A stretch of 7,240 bases of DNA. Origin: Christensenella sp. UBA5399. GTDB lineage: Bacteria > Bacillota > Clostridia > Christensenellales > Christensenellaceae. The stretch's first letter is position 1. Each line of letters begins with the position of its first letter. The translations under genes and the position numbers were made by a program. The stretch spans positions 36,312 to 43,551 of the forward strand of contig DHOD01000104.1 in the NCBI GenBank assembly GCA_002407725.1. Direction: 5' to 3'. Shown here piece after piece: positions 1 to 5,627 of this stretch. The notes below the pieces were generated by a model, which ran no database searches, was not told the DNA's origin, and saw only the letters and a program-made list of their open reading frames with translations.

Positions 1-23
1 AAGCGTTTGATTTTTAGAAAAAA

Positions 24-27
24 GGAG
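24..27 (+). promoter_or_regulatory. Ribosome binding site of the sigma factor gene
   Basis: An A-rich stretch ending in GGAG lies 8 bases before the ATG at 36. This decides the start: the next in-frame ATG, at 117, would give a more typical sigma-factor N-terminus (MIKPKDKILALL), but it has no Shine-Dalgarno-like sequence before it. The promoter itself is not identifiable in the 35 bases available. Confidence 0.7.
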
Positions 28-35
28 CACAGCAA

Positions 36-695
36 ATGGAGAAACAGGCAATCGGTATTGCAGCACAAGATGAAGCATCTTTATTTCCCTGCCGCAAACC
101 CGTACAGTATGCAACTATGATCAAACCAAAAGATAAGATACTGGCATTATTAAAAAAAGACCCCGACCAGGGCCTCGCGGCATTGATCGACCGCTACACC
201 GGTTATATTTATGCAATTATCCAAAATAGGCTGAGCGGTTTTTCGCGGCAGGATGTCGAGGAATGTGTCAGCGACGTATTCTATTCCGTTTATCAAAACA
301 GAGATAACATCGACCTGGATAGAGGTACGCTTAAAGCGTTTATATGTACCGTCGCCCGGAACAAAGCGACGGACAGGTTGCGGCAGTTATCTAAAATCGA
401 AATATACAAAAAAGACCCACTGGATATGGACGCGTATACGCTCCACAGCGTGGCACAGGAAAACGTACAACAAACGGTTTTTGATAATGACCGCAAAGAG
501 CGGCTTCTTGCGGCTATAGACAACCTGCCCGCAGCAGACACCCAGATTATGGTGCGTAAGTACTATTTTGGGCAAAGCAATAAAGAAATCGCATCCGCGT
601 TAAGTATGAAGGAGAATACCGTCAGCAAACGCGCTGCGCGTGCAGTTGCCAAGCTTGGCAATATTCTCAGCAAGGAGGATTTTATCAATGAATGA
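36..695 (+). CDS. RNA polymerase sigma-70 family factor, ECF-like
   Basis: This 219-residue protein has the two-domain layout of an ECF-type sigma factor, which directs RNA polymerase to a limited set of promoters. Residues ~46-117 fit sigma region 2: an acidic/aromatic helix (DRYTGYIYAIIQNRL), then DVEECVSDVFYSVYQ and the DNA-melting/-10 recognition helix around LKAFICTVARNKATDRLR. Residues ~155-210 fit region 4, with the helix-turn-helix in YYFGQSNKEIASALSM followed by ENTVSKRAARAVAKL. There is no region 1.1 or 3 and no obvious C-terminal sensor domain. The first 27 residues precede the usual start of such proteins and show no recognisable motif; the start at 36 is kept because of its ribosome binding site. 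The gene overlaps the following membrane-protein gene by 8 bases (ATGAATGA), which suggests translational coupling and a sigma/anti-sigma pair. The inducing signal and target promoters cannot be read from the sequence. Confidence 0.9.
   Translation: MEKQAIGIAAQDEASLFPCRKPVQYATMIKPKDKILALLKKDPDQGLAALIDRYTGYIYAIIQNRLSGFSRQDVEECVSDVFYSVYQNRDNIDLDRGTLKAFICTVARNKATDRLRQLSKIEIYKKDPLDMDAYTLHSVAQENVQQTVFDNDRKERLLAAIDNLPAADTQIMVRKYYFGQSNKEIASALSMKENTVSKRAARAVAKLGNILSKEDFINE
673..678 (+). promoter_or_regulatory. Ribosome binding site of the anti-sigma-like gene
   Basis: A perfect AGGAGG inside the end of the sigma factor gene sits 9 bases before the ATG at 688. It selects this start over the upstream in-frame ATG at 640, which would add 16 residues encoded entirely within the sigma region 4 sequence and has no comparable site. 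Confidence 0.8.
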
Positions 696-2133
696 AAAAA
701 CAATCACAGAGTTGCTGGATTCCCTCACAATCGAGCAGACGGACCAGCTTGTAAAACATATTGATATAAACGCAAGCCCGTTTACAAAACGCCGCATATT
801 AAAGCAAACAAAAGCAAAGATTGACGGCAGACGTAAGAAAGGCTTTGGGTTCCTTGTACCGGTCACCGCCTGCGTCTGCGGCGTGGTGGTCATGCTTGCG
901 GCATTCCCCGAAACCGCCGACGCAATCAAAGAATTCTTCCAGAAAACCTTCTCCGTATCGTCCTATATGGGTACGCCACAAGAGGAACGCGCGGCAATCG
1001 CCGATGTGGAGGAAGTCATCCAATACCCCGAACAAAGCGGTGATTACCTGGTTACCTTGGGCCCTGAGATTGCGGATTGGGAAAGTATAGCGGCCGCCCG
1101 GCAAAAATACGGCTTTCCGGCATTTGCGCAGCAGGACTTTGCATGGCTCAAGGAGATACAACCCGAGGTCAAGGAAGTGCTTTACGACGGCAACAATGTG
1201 ATCGTTACGGGATTCCTGCAAACAGACCATGCGTTGGCATTCTACCCCAGCTATATGAACGCGCCCGACGCCACACAGCATGTGGCATTCTCCGGCGCAA
1301 CGCTTGCATACGGATCCGCAAGCATAGCGGGCGGCGCCGATCCCCAGTTCTACGCGGACACCTATTCCGAGGATGAAACGGGCAGAACTGCCGACCCGGA
1401 AGCGGTCCACGCACAGGGCGGCATCCCCTTCCAGGCATATTTTGTGCTGGAAGACGGGCAGGCCCTGCCGGATGGAACCATTGACGCATCGCTGACACTG
1501 GATATCAACGACGGTGCTGTCGACGATATGGGCGGCGTGGGTAAAATTGCACAGGTACAGCTTAACCTTTCATTTGACGCGACCAGCGGCAATGCCACGA
1601 AGGAAACGGCCGAATATGCGCAAACACAGGCCATCACCGGCGACGCCGTCATAACCGTCCATTACGACGACGGGGCGGGGTACCATACCTATGGCAACAT
1701 CAATATGCCTTTGGACGGTATGGAAATCACCGCCGAAAAAGTGGAGACATCACAGACCGGCCTTGCCGTCTACATCACCGAGACACTGCCCACCGCCTGG
1801 AGCGATGAGATCAAAAGCGGCTATATGGACGGATACAGCGCCAAAAACGGCGGACTGAAGTTTATACTGGTGATCGACGGGCAAGAGCAGGGGATTGTGC
1901 GGCCGTCGGGCAGCGTTGACCACGGCTGGCTGGTCGAAATACCCATACTGCCGTCCGAGCTTGCGGAAATCGATACGCTGCAGCTTGTACCCATCATAGA
2001 ATATATGGCGGAGTTCAACGGCGAGGCCGTCCCACTGGACGACCAAAAGACGTTTGACCTGCCGGAGGACGAAGGCTGGGACGACACCACCGAGCACACA
2101 CGCCTGGATGCGTTTACGCTGGAGATCATGTAA
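688..2133 (+). CDS. Membrane-anchored DUF4179-like protein, probable anti-sigma factor
   Basis: This 481-residue protein probably holds the adjacent sigma factor inactive at the membrane until a signal arrives. The sequence shows a ~50-residue cytoplasmic N-terminus rich in charge (MNEKTITELLDSL at the start, then TKRRILKQTKAKIDGRRKK), one hydrophobic span at ~52-73 (GFLVPVTACVCGVVVMLAAF), and a ~400-residue outer portion beginning with TADAIKEFFQKTF. The basic tail before the membrane span and the AIKEFF segment just after it resemble DUF4179 proteins, which in Bacillota often follow ECF-type sigma genes. The outer part is acidic, rich in Asp, Gly and Thr, and looks like repeated beta-strand modules, possibly including a DUF5643-type C-terminal domain (weak). 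There is no zinc-binding HxxxCxxC anti-sigma motif. The gene overlaps the sigma factor gene by 8 bases. The anti-sigma role is inferred from position and architecture; the family resemblance is by eye. Confidence 0.75.
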   Translation: MNEKTITELLDSLTIEQTDQLVKHIDINASPFTKRRILKQTKAKIDGRRKKGFGFLVPVTACVCGVVVMLAAFPETADAIKEFFQKTFSVSSYMGTPQEERAAIADVEEVIQYPEQSGDYLVTLGPEIADWESIAAARQKYGFPAFAQQDFAWLKEIQPEVKEVLYDGNNVIVTGFLQTDHALAFYPSYMNAPDATQHVAFSGATLAYGSASIAGGADPQFYADTYSEDETGRTADPEAVHAQGGIPFQAYFVLEDGQALPDGTIDASLTLDINDGAVDDMGGVGKIAQVQLNLSFDATSGNATKETAEYAQTQAITGDAVITVHYDDGAGYHTYGNINMPLDGMEITAEKVETSQTGLAVYITETLPTAWSDEIKSGYMDGYSAKNGGLKFILVIDGQEQGIVRPSGSVDHGWLVEIPILPSELAEIDTLQLVPIIEYMAEFNGEAVPLDDQKTFDLPEDEGWDDTTEHTRLDAFTLEIM

Positions 2134-2152
2134 CAGCGGACCGCAATATGCA

Positions 2153-2193
2153 CAAACAAAAAAAGAGACTCATCGGAGTCTCTTTTTTGTTTG
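2153..2193. terminator. Bidirectional intrinsic terminator between convergent genes
   Basis: A perfect 10-bp inverted repeat (AAAAGAGACT at 2161-2170, AGTCTCTTTT at 2177-2186) encloses the 6-base loop CATCGG. It is followed by a T-run on the + strand and, because an A-run precedes the left arm, by a T-run of seven on the - strand. The outer arms (CAAAC / GTTTG) can extend the pairing with one bulge. It lies 27 bases after the stop of the + strand membrane-protein gene and about 10 bases after the stop of the - strand aldolase gene, so it can end both transcripts. A second small palindrome, GTTTGATTCAAAC (2189-2201), directly abuts the aldolase stop codon. Confidence 0.9.
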
Positions 2194-2201
2194 ATTCAAA
2201 C

Positions 2202-2843
2202 TTATGCACGGGCATCCGCAACCGCCTTGATCAGCGCCTTGCCAATCGTGACGATGCTGTCAAAATCACCCGTTTTGGCGCCTGCAGTCAGGTCGCTGCC
2301 CGCGCCTACCGCTACAGCGCCCGCCTTGATCCATTCACCGGCGTTCTCGGCGTTTACACCGCCCGTCGGCATCAACTGCGCCTGCGGGATCGGCCCAAGG
2401 ATCGATTTGATGATCTTCGGCCCAAACAGGTTCCCGGGGAACACCTTGACTATATCCGCACCAGCCTCCATGCACTCCACAACCTCTTTGATGGTCATTG
2501 CGCCCGGCATGCACGCAATCTGGTAGCGCATACACAGCTTGACCGTATCCACATTGAGGCAAGGGCTCACCACATAATTAGCGCCTGCTAATATCGCCGC
2601 GCGCGCCGTCTCCGGGTCGAGCACCGTGCCCGCGCCCACCAGCACTTCTTCCGGCTTGTATTTTTTCGCCACCTTTTCGATCAGCCCAAGCGCACCGGGC
2701 ACCGTGAACGTCACTTCGATGCCCACAATACCCGCCGCGATGCAGCTGTCTATGATCTTCATTGCCTGCTCTTCGTTATCTCCGCGAACAACGGCCACCA
2801 CGCCGCAATCCCGAAGCCTCTGCAAAACTTCCTGTTTTCTCAT
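2202..2843 (-). CDS. eda: 2-keto-3-deoxy-6-phosphogluconate / 4-hydroxy-2-oxoglutarate aldolase family
   Basis: This class I aldolase of the KDPG/KHG family (TIM barrel, cytosolic) reversibly splits a 2-keto-3-deoxy acid, usually phosphorylated, to pyruvate plus an aldehyde. At 213 residues it has the normal family length. Family landmarks are all present: VVAVVRG with Arg20, GIEVTFTVPGA with the acid-base Glu43, the VGAGTVLD segment (~69-76), the Schiff-base lysine Lys133 in DIVKVFPGN, the PTGGV phosphate/carboxylate loop (159-163), and AVGAGSDL near the C-terminus. It is last in the - strand gene set, starting 8 bases after the stop of the dehydrogenase gene; the GAGG of its ribosome binding site lies inside the end of that upstream gene. 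The true substrate (KDPG, the phosphogalactonate analogue, or a shorter keto acid) cannot be decided from sequence, so the gene symbol is by family only. The neighbours do not include a standard Entner-Doudoroff dehydratase. Confidence 0.92.
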   Translation of the reverse strand: MRKQEVLQRLRDCGVVAVVRGDNEEQAMKIIDSCIAAGIVGIEVTFTVPGALGLIEKVAKKYKPEEVLVGAGTVLDPETARAAILAGANYVVSPCLNVDTVKLCMRYQIACMPGAMTIKEVVECMEAGADIVKVFPGNLFGPKIIKSILGPIPQAQLMPTGGVNAENAGEWIKAGAVAVGAGSDLTAGAKTGDFDSIVTIGKALIKAVADARA

Positions 2844-2851
2844 ATTCGCTT

Positions 2852-3820
2852 CTACCTCTTCGCTTCCTTGTTGAGTATAAACCTGTTATCCTTACCTTCC
2901 AGTATATCAATACAGTTTTGCACCGACATCTTTCCCATGTTTTGGATGGCCTCGTTGGTATGCCCGCCCATATGCGGCGACAGAATCACCCTGGGCAGGC
3001 CAAACAGCGGCGAATCGGTAAGCGGCTCCTGCTCGAACGCATCCAGCCCAAGGCCGCCCAGCTTACCGCTTTTCACGGCCGCGGCCGCCGCGTCTTCATC
3101 AATCAACCCGCCGCGCGACGCATTGATGATCACAGCGCCCTGCTTCATCCGGCCGATCATTTTCGCGTCAATTATATTCCTTGTCTCATCGCTGAACGGC
3201 AGGTGCAATGAAACAAAATCGCTCTCGGCCACCGCACCCACAAGGTCTTTTTTCACAATGCCGTGCTGCGCGGCAAACGCATCGTCAAAATAAGGATCGT
3301 ACGCACAAACGTTCATCTCAAACGCAAGGGCGCGCGTCGCCAGCGTTTTGCCTATTGCGCCCATGCCAATGACGCCAAGCGTCTTGCCCTTAAGCTCCAT
3401 GCCGTTTTCTGTGATCCACTCGCCATTCTGTACGCCGTTGGAAAGCCGCGGAAGGTCACGTGCCACACTGAGCATCAGCGCAAAAGCAAGCTCCGCCACG
3501 GCAGGCGCATTCGCGCCCGGGGTATTGGTGACGTATATCCCCCGCCTTGTACATGCAGGGATATCCACACGGTCGGTGCCCACGCCATAGCGCGAGATCA
3601 CCTTGAGCGAATCGGGCGCGCCGTTGATCACTTCCTCTGTGATATAATCCACCCCTGCGACAAACCCGTCCACCCCCTGCAGCATCTCGATCAACTGCGC
3701 GGGCTGCAATGGCTTCCCTGTCGTGTTGTACACAACCTCGTCCGCAAACGCTTCAACCGCCGCCTTTGCTTCCGCGTTGATCGGTTTCAAAAATGAATTT
3801 GGTGTTACCAGTATTTTCAT
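2852..3820 (-). CDS. D-2-hydroxyacid dehydrogenase, phosphoglycerate dehydrogenase type
   Basis: This NAD-dependent dehydrogenase (322 residues from this start) interconverts a D-2-hydroxy acid and its 2-keto acid. The N-terminal part (MKILVTPNSF) and residues ~1-100 form the substrate domain. The Rossmann fold carries GMGAIG (152-157) and an acidic residue at the end of the second strand (AYDPYF, Asp175), favouring NAD over NADP. The catalytic triad is visible as Arg236 (NASRGG), Glu265 (FEQEP) and His283 (SPHMGGHT). It is as long as single-module family members and lacks the C-terminal ACT domain of biosynthetic SerA. The GAGG of the ribosome binding site supports the start at 3820; an in-frame ATG at 3844 would add eight residues but lies in a hairpin with no ribosome binding site. 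It is followed after 8 bases by the aldolase gene, and the pair is separated from the rest of the set by a 202-base hairpin-rich gap. A catabolic keto-acid role is inferred; serine biosynthesis is the less likely alternative. Confidence 0.88.
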   Translation of the reverse strand: MKILVTPNSFLKPINAEAKAAVEAFADEVVYNTTGKPLQPAQLIEMLQGVDGFVAGVDYITEEVINGAPDSLKVISRYGVGTDRVDIPACTRRGIYVTNTPGANAPAVAELAFALMLSVARDLPRLSNGVQNGEWITENGMELKGKTLGVIGMGAIGKTLATRALAFEMNVCAYDPYFDDAFAAQHGIVKKDLVGAVAESDFVSLHLPFSDETRNIIDAKMIGRMKQGAVIINASRGGLIDEDAAAAAVKSGKLGGLGLDAFEQEPLTDSPLFGLPRVILSPHMGGHTNEAIQNMGKMSVQNCIDILEGKDNRFILNKEAKR

Positions 3821-3824
3821 ACGA

Positions 3825-3828
3825 CCTC
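3825..3828 (-). promoter_or_regulatory. Ribosome binding site deciding the dehydrogenase start
   Basis: On the - strand, AAGAGGT precedes the ATG at 3820, with the GAGG core 4 bases from it. The spacing is slightly short but no such site precedes the alternative ATG at 3844, whose upstream sequence forms one arm of a hairpin. The resulting N-terminus, MKILVTPNSF, fits the usual beginning of phosphoglycerate-dehydrogenase-type proteins. Confidence 0.6.
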
Positions 3829-3842
3829 TTATACTATTCTCC

Positions 3843-4012
3843 ATTAAAAACGTAGCCGTTTTTAATCCGCGCCATCCGGTGCGGGTTGCGTAATGCCTTT
3901 TGGCATTGCGTAACGGACAACCTGTTCAATATGAATCCTGCGAAAATGACTTTTCATTTTCGCCCCGCACATCATGCGGCGATGGAAAAACGATTGTTTC
4001 GTTTTTCCATCG
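3843..4012. repeat. Array of seven back-to-back hairpins inside the operon gap
   Basis: The 202-base gap between the isomerase and dehydrogenase genes is almost wholly self-complementary. In order: a perfect 10-bp stem, 3843-3852/3857-3866, loop TAGC; 7 bp, 3867-3873/3878-3884, loop ATCC, one G-T pair; 13 bp, 3885-3897/3902-3914, loop TTTT, two G-T pairs; 5 bp, 3915-3919/3923-3927, loop ACC, one G-T pair; a 12-base linker; a perfect 10 bp, 3940-3949/3954-3963, loop CTTT; 5 bp, 3965-3969/3975-3979; and a perfect 14 bp, 3980-3993/3999-4012, loop TTGTT. The first four hairpins abut with no free base between them. None has a proper T-tail, so these are not standard terminators. The array could be a REP- or MITE-like interspersed element, an mRNA stabilising/processing site that changes expression of the last two genes, or a structured RNA. 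No family is recognised. Confidence 0.8.
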
Positions 4013-4022
4013 GAGATTTATA

Positions 4023-4604
4023 TTACTTCCATTTGGGGTTGGGCACGCACGTGGGTTTTCCGTCCTTTTCCACGATCAGCTGCCGGTATCCCTTTGTTTC
4101 GATAGTGCCGTAATCGTGCCCCGCATCGCCGCGGAATACAAAGAATGTCCTAAGCGGGCCGCTGCCCGTGTTGACAGTCCTGTGCGCATAACGCTTGGGT
4201 ACATACACCATCTCGCCGGGTTTGAGCGGCTGGGCCGACCAGTCGCCCTCGGGGCTCTCGATCAGCATAAACCCTTCGCCCTCCAGCGTATAGTATACCT
4301 CTGCCGTCTCCAGGATCGTATGGAAGTGGCCTTTTGTCATAAAATACTCGTCGCCCACCTTGCCGGGGTATGTGATGCTGATGCCGAACGCAAGGTCACC
4401 CGGATCAAACGGCGGGGTCATCTCGTGGAATTCGTACACCAGCGGGTCGTTGCCTTTGGCAAGCTCCGCCTCCAGCGCCGCATCGTCCGCAAACATCCCT
4501 TTCATATCGCTCAGCTTGCGGGCCGTCATTTCTTTCTTGTTCGATTTGCCTGTTTTCAGGTCAAAATCGATCACAAAACCTTTTACCCAATCAAAATTGC
4601 TCAT
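4023..4604 (-). CDS. Cupin-type glucose-6-phosphate isomerase
   Basis: This 193-residue protein belongs to the cupin (archaeal-type) phosphoglucose isomerase family, which uses a bound metal to interconvert glucose-6-phosphate and fructose-6-phosphate and is unrelated to the classical PGI fold. It is full length and resembles the Pyrococcus furiosus enzyme throughout: RKLSDMKGMF early, DPLVYEF, the YPGKVGDEYFMTKGHFH block, the TAEVYYTLEGEGFML strand pair, PGEMVYVPKRYAHRTVN, and AGHDYGTI near the end. The metal ligands of that family correspond to His93, His95, Glu102 and His141, all present. AAGGAG lies 9 bases before the start on the - strand. It begins 35 bases after the shikimate-dehydrogenase-like gene. 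Being inside a catabolic set, it may be a pathway-specific isomerase for another sugar phosphate rather than the cell's glycolytic one; that is inference. Confidence 0.93.
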   Translation of the reverse strand: MSNFDWVKGFVIDFDLKTGKSNKKEMTARKLSDMKGMFADDAALEAELAKGNDPLVYEFHEMTPPFDPGDLAFGISITYPGKVGDEYFMTKGHFHTILETAEVYYTLEGEGFMLIESPEGDWSAQPLKPGEMVYVPKRYAHRTVNTGSGPLRTFFVFRGDAGHDYGTIETKGYRQLIVEKDGKPTCVPNPKWK

Positions 4605-4639
4605 ATTATCATTCTCCTTCCGCGCAGCTATAGCCTGTA

Positions 4640-5593
4640 CTATTTCTGGTTAAACTGCGCCGCTATTTTATCAAGCTCCCTGAGCGTTTCGCCCTCAATC
4701 GGCTTGTCAAACACCTCTGAAATCACCTGCGTCCAGCCGTAGATAAAGTACATCCAGCCGTCCTCGATCGTCAGGTTGCGCGCCTTCTGCTGCTCCTCCG
4801 CCTGGTGCATAAACCGCAGGTCGCCGCGATAGTTGATTTCCCAGACAAGCGCGTTCTCGGGGAACACGGCGTCGTCGGTGAGGGGGCTGCCCGGGCGGTC
4901 CTTGCCAAGCCCTGTCGCGTTGATGATCAGCGACCCCTTGGGCATTTTGTGCAGCACCACATCGTTTTGCCCTGCATCGGGCGTCAGATAATACGCAAAC
5001 TCGATACCAAACGGATCCAGCTTTGCGTTGATCTCCTCTATTTCCTTCAACCTCGGCTTGGAGCGGTTCGCGACCACGATCTTCGCCGGATAGTTGCCTG
5101 CAAACTCCTCACGCATAAAGTACGAGCACATGGAAATGGCACTGCCGCCCGCACCCATGATCAGCACGCCCGCCTCCGGGTTGTCCTTCCAATAGTTTTT
5201 GGGCACAAACTCCTCGAGCGCAAGCCCGCTGGATATCGGATCCTTCGCATGCCCACGCAGCTCGTTGCCCCTTTTGGAAATGGAGGAAAGCTCGCTGAAC
5301 ATTGTCGCATACGGGTCAAGGTATTCAAAATATTGCTTCGCCGCATTGTACAGGTCCAGTTTATGCGTTGTCACAAGTGCCCCCATCGAGAGAGGGTCTT
5401 CCTTGATAAATTCCACGACGTCCACATATTCCTGCGGATCGGCGTGAATACCGATATCGATCCCCTTCATGACCGCATCCTTGAGCCCCAGGGCTTTTGC
5501 CCATTCCGGAAAAACCTTCATGATTGAGGATTTCCCCGTCGTAACGCCGATGAAATACATCGTCGGCTGTGTCGCCGGTTGGTACTTTGCCAT
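4640..5593 (-). CDS. Divergent shikimate dehydrogenase-fold oxidoreductase
   Basis: This 317-residue protein has the overall plan of the shikimate/quinate dehydrogenase family (AroE/YdiB): an N-terminal substrate domain and an NAD(P)-binding Rossmann domain. Visible landmarks are FIGVTTGKSS (~14-23, in place of the SxS substrate loop), VTTHK with the likely catalytic Lys78, KDPISSG with the likely Asp118, the nucleotide loop GAGGSA (147-152), VVANRS (173-178), INATGLG (224-230) and a C-terminal DGWMYFIYG segment. Several shikimate-contacting motifs are changed: VTxPxK has lost its proline, GAVNT is replaced by a stretch around ELSSIS, NTDxxG keeps only its Asp, and the final Gln appears to be Gly. 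It is also longer than the usual ~270-290 residues. A different polyol or keto-acid substrate is therefore likely, consistent with its place in a sugar-acid-like operon. AAAAGGAGA precedes the start; an internal ATG at 5560 has no site. Confidence 0.85.
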   Translation of the reverse strand: MAKYQPATQPTMYFIGVTTGKSSIMKVFPEWAKALGLKDAVMKGIDIGIHADPQEYVDVVEFIKEDPLSMGALVTTHKLDLYNAAKQYFEYLDPYATMFSELSSISKRGNELRGHAKDPISSGLALEEFVPKNYWKDNPEAGVLIMGAGGSAISMCSYFMREEFAGNYPAKIVVANRSKPRLKEIEEINAKLDPFGIEFAYYLTPDAGQNDVVLHKMPKGSLIINATGLGKDRPGSPLTDDAVFPENALVWEINYRGDLRFMHQAEEQQKARNLTIEDGWMYFIYGWTQVISEVFDKPIEGETLRELDKIAAQFNQK

Positions 5594-5627
5594 AGATTCA
5601 AACGTCTCCTTTTATATGATTACTATA

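Noticed and set aside
640..687. Longer start for the anti-sigma-like gene (ATG at 640)
   Set aside because: The perfect AGGAGG at 673-678 points to the ATG at 688. The extra 16 residues would come entirely from sigma-factor coding sequence.
3843..4012. CRISPR array or riboswitch
   Set aside because: The stems differ in sequence and length, so there are no regular direct repeats with spacers. No known riboswitch core was recognised, and the region lies inside an operon rather than before its first gene.
3900..4742. A 280-codon open frame on the + strand across the hairpin gap and the isomerase gene
   Set aside because: It is antisense to the well-supported cupin isomerase and begins within a hairpin loop. 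Its translation has no family resemblance.
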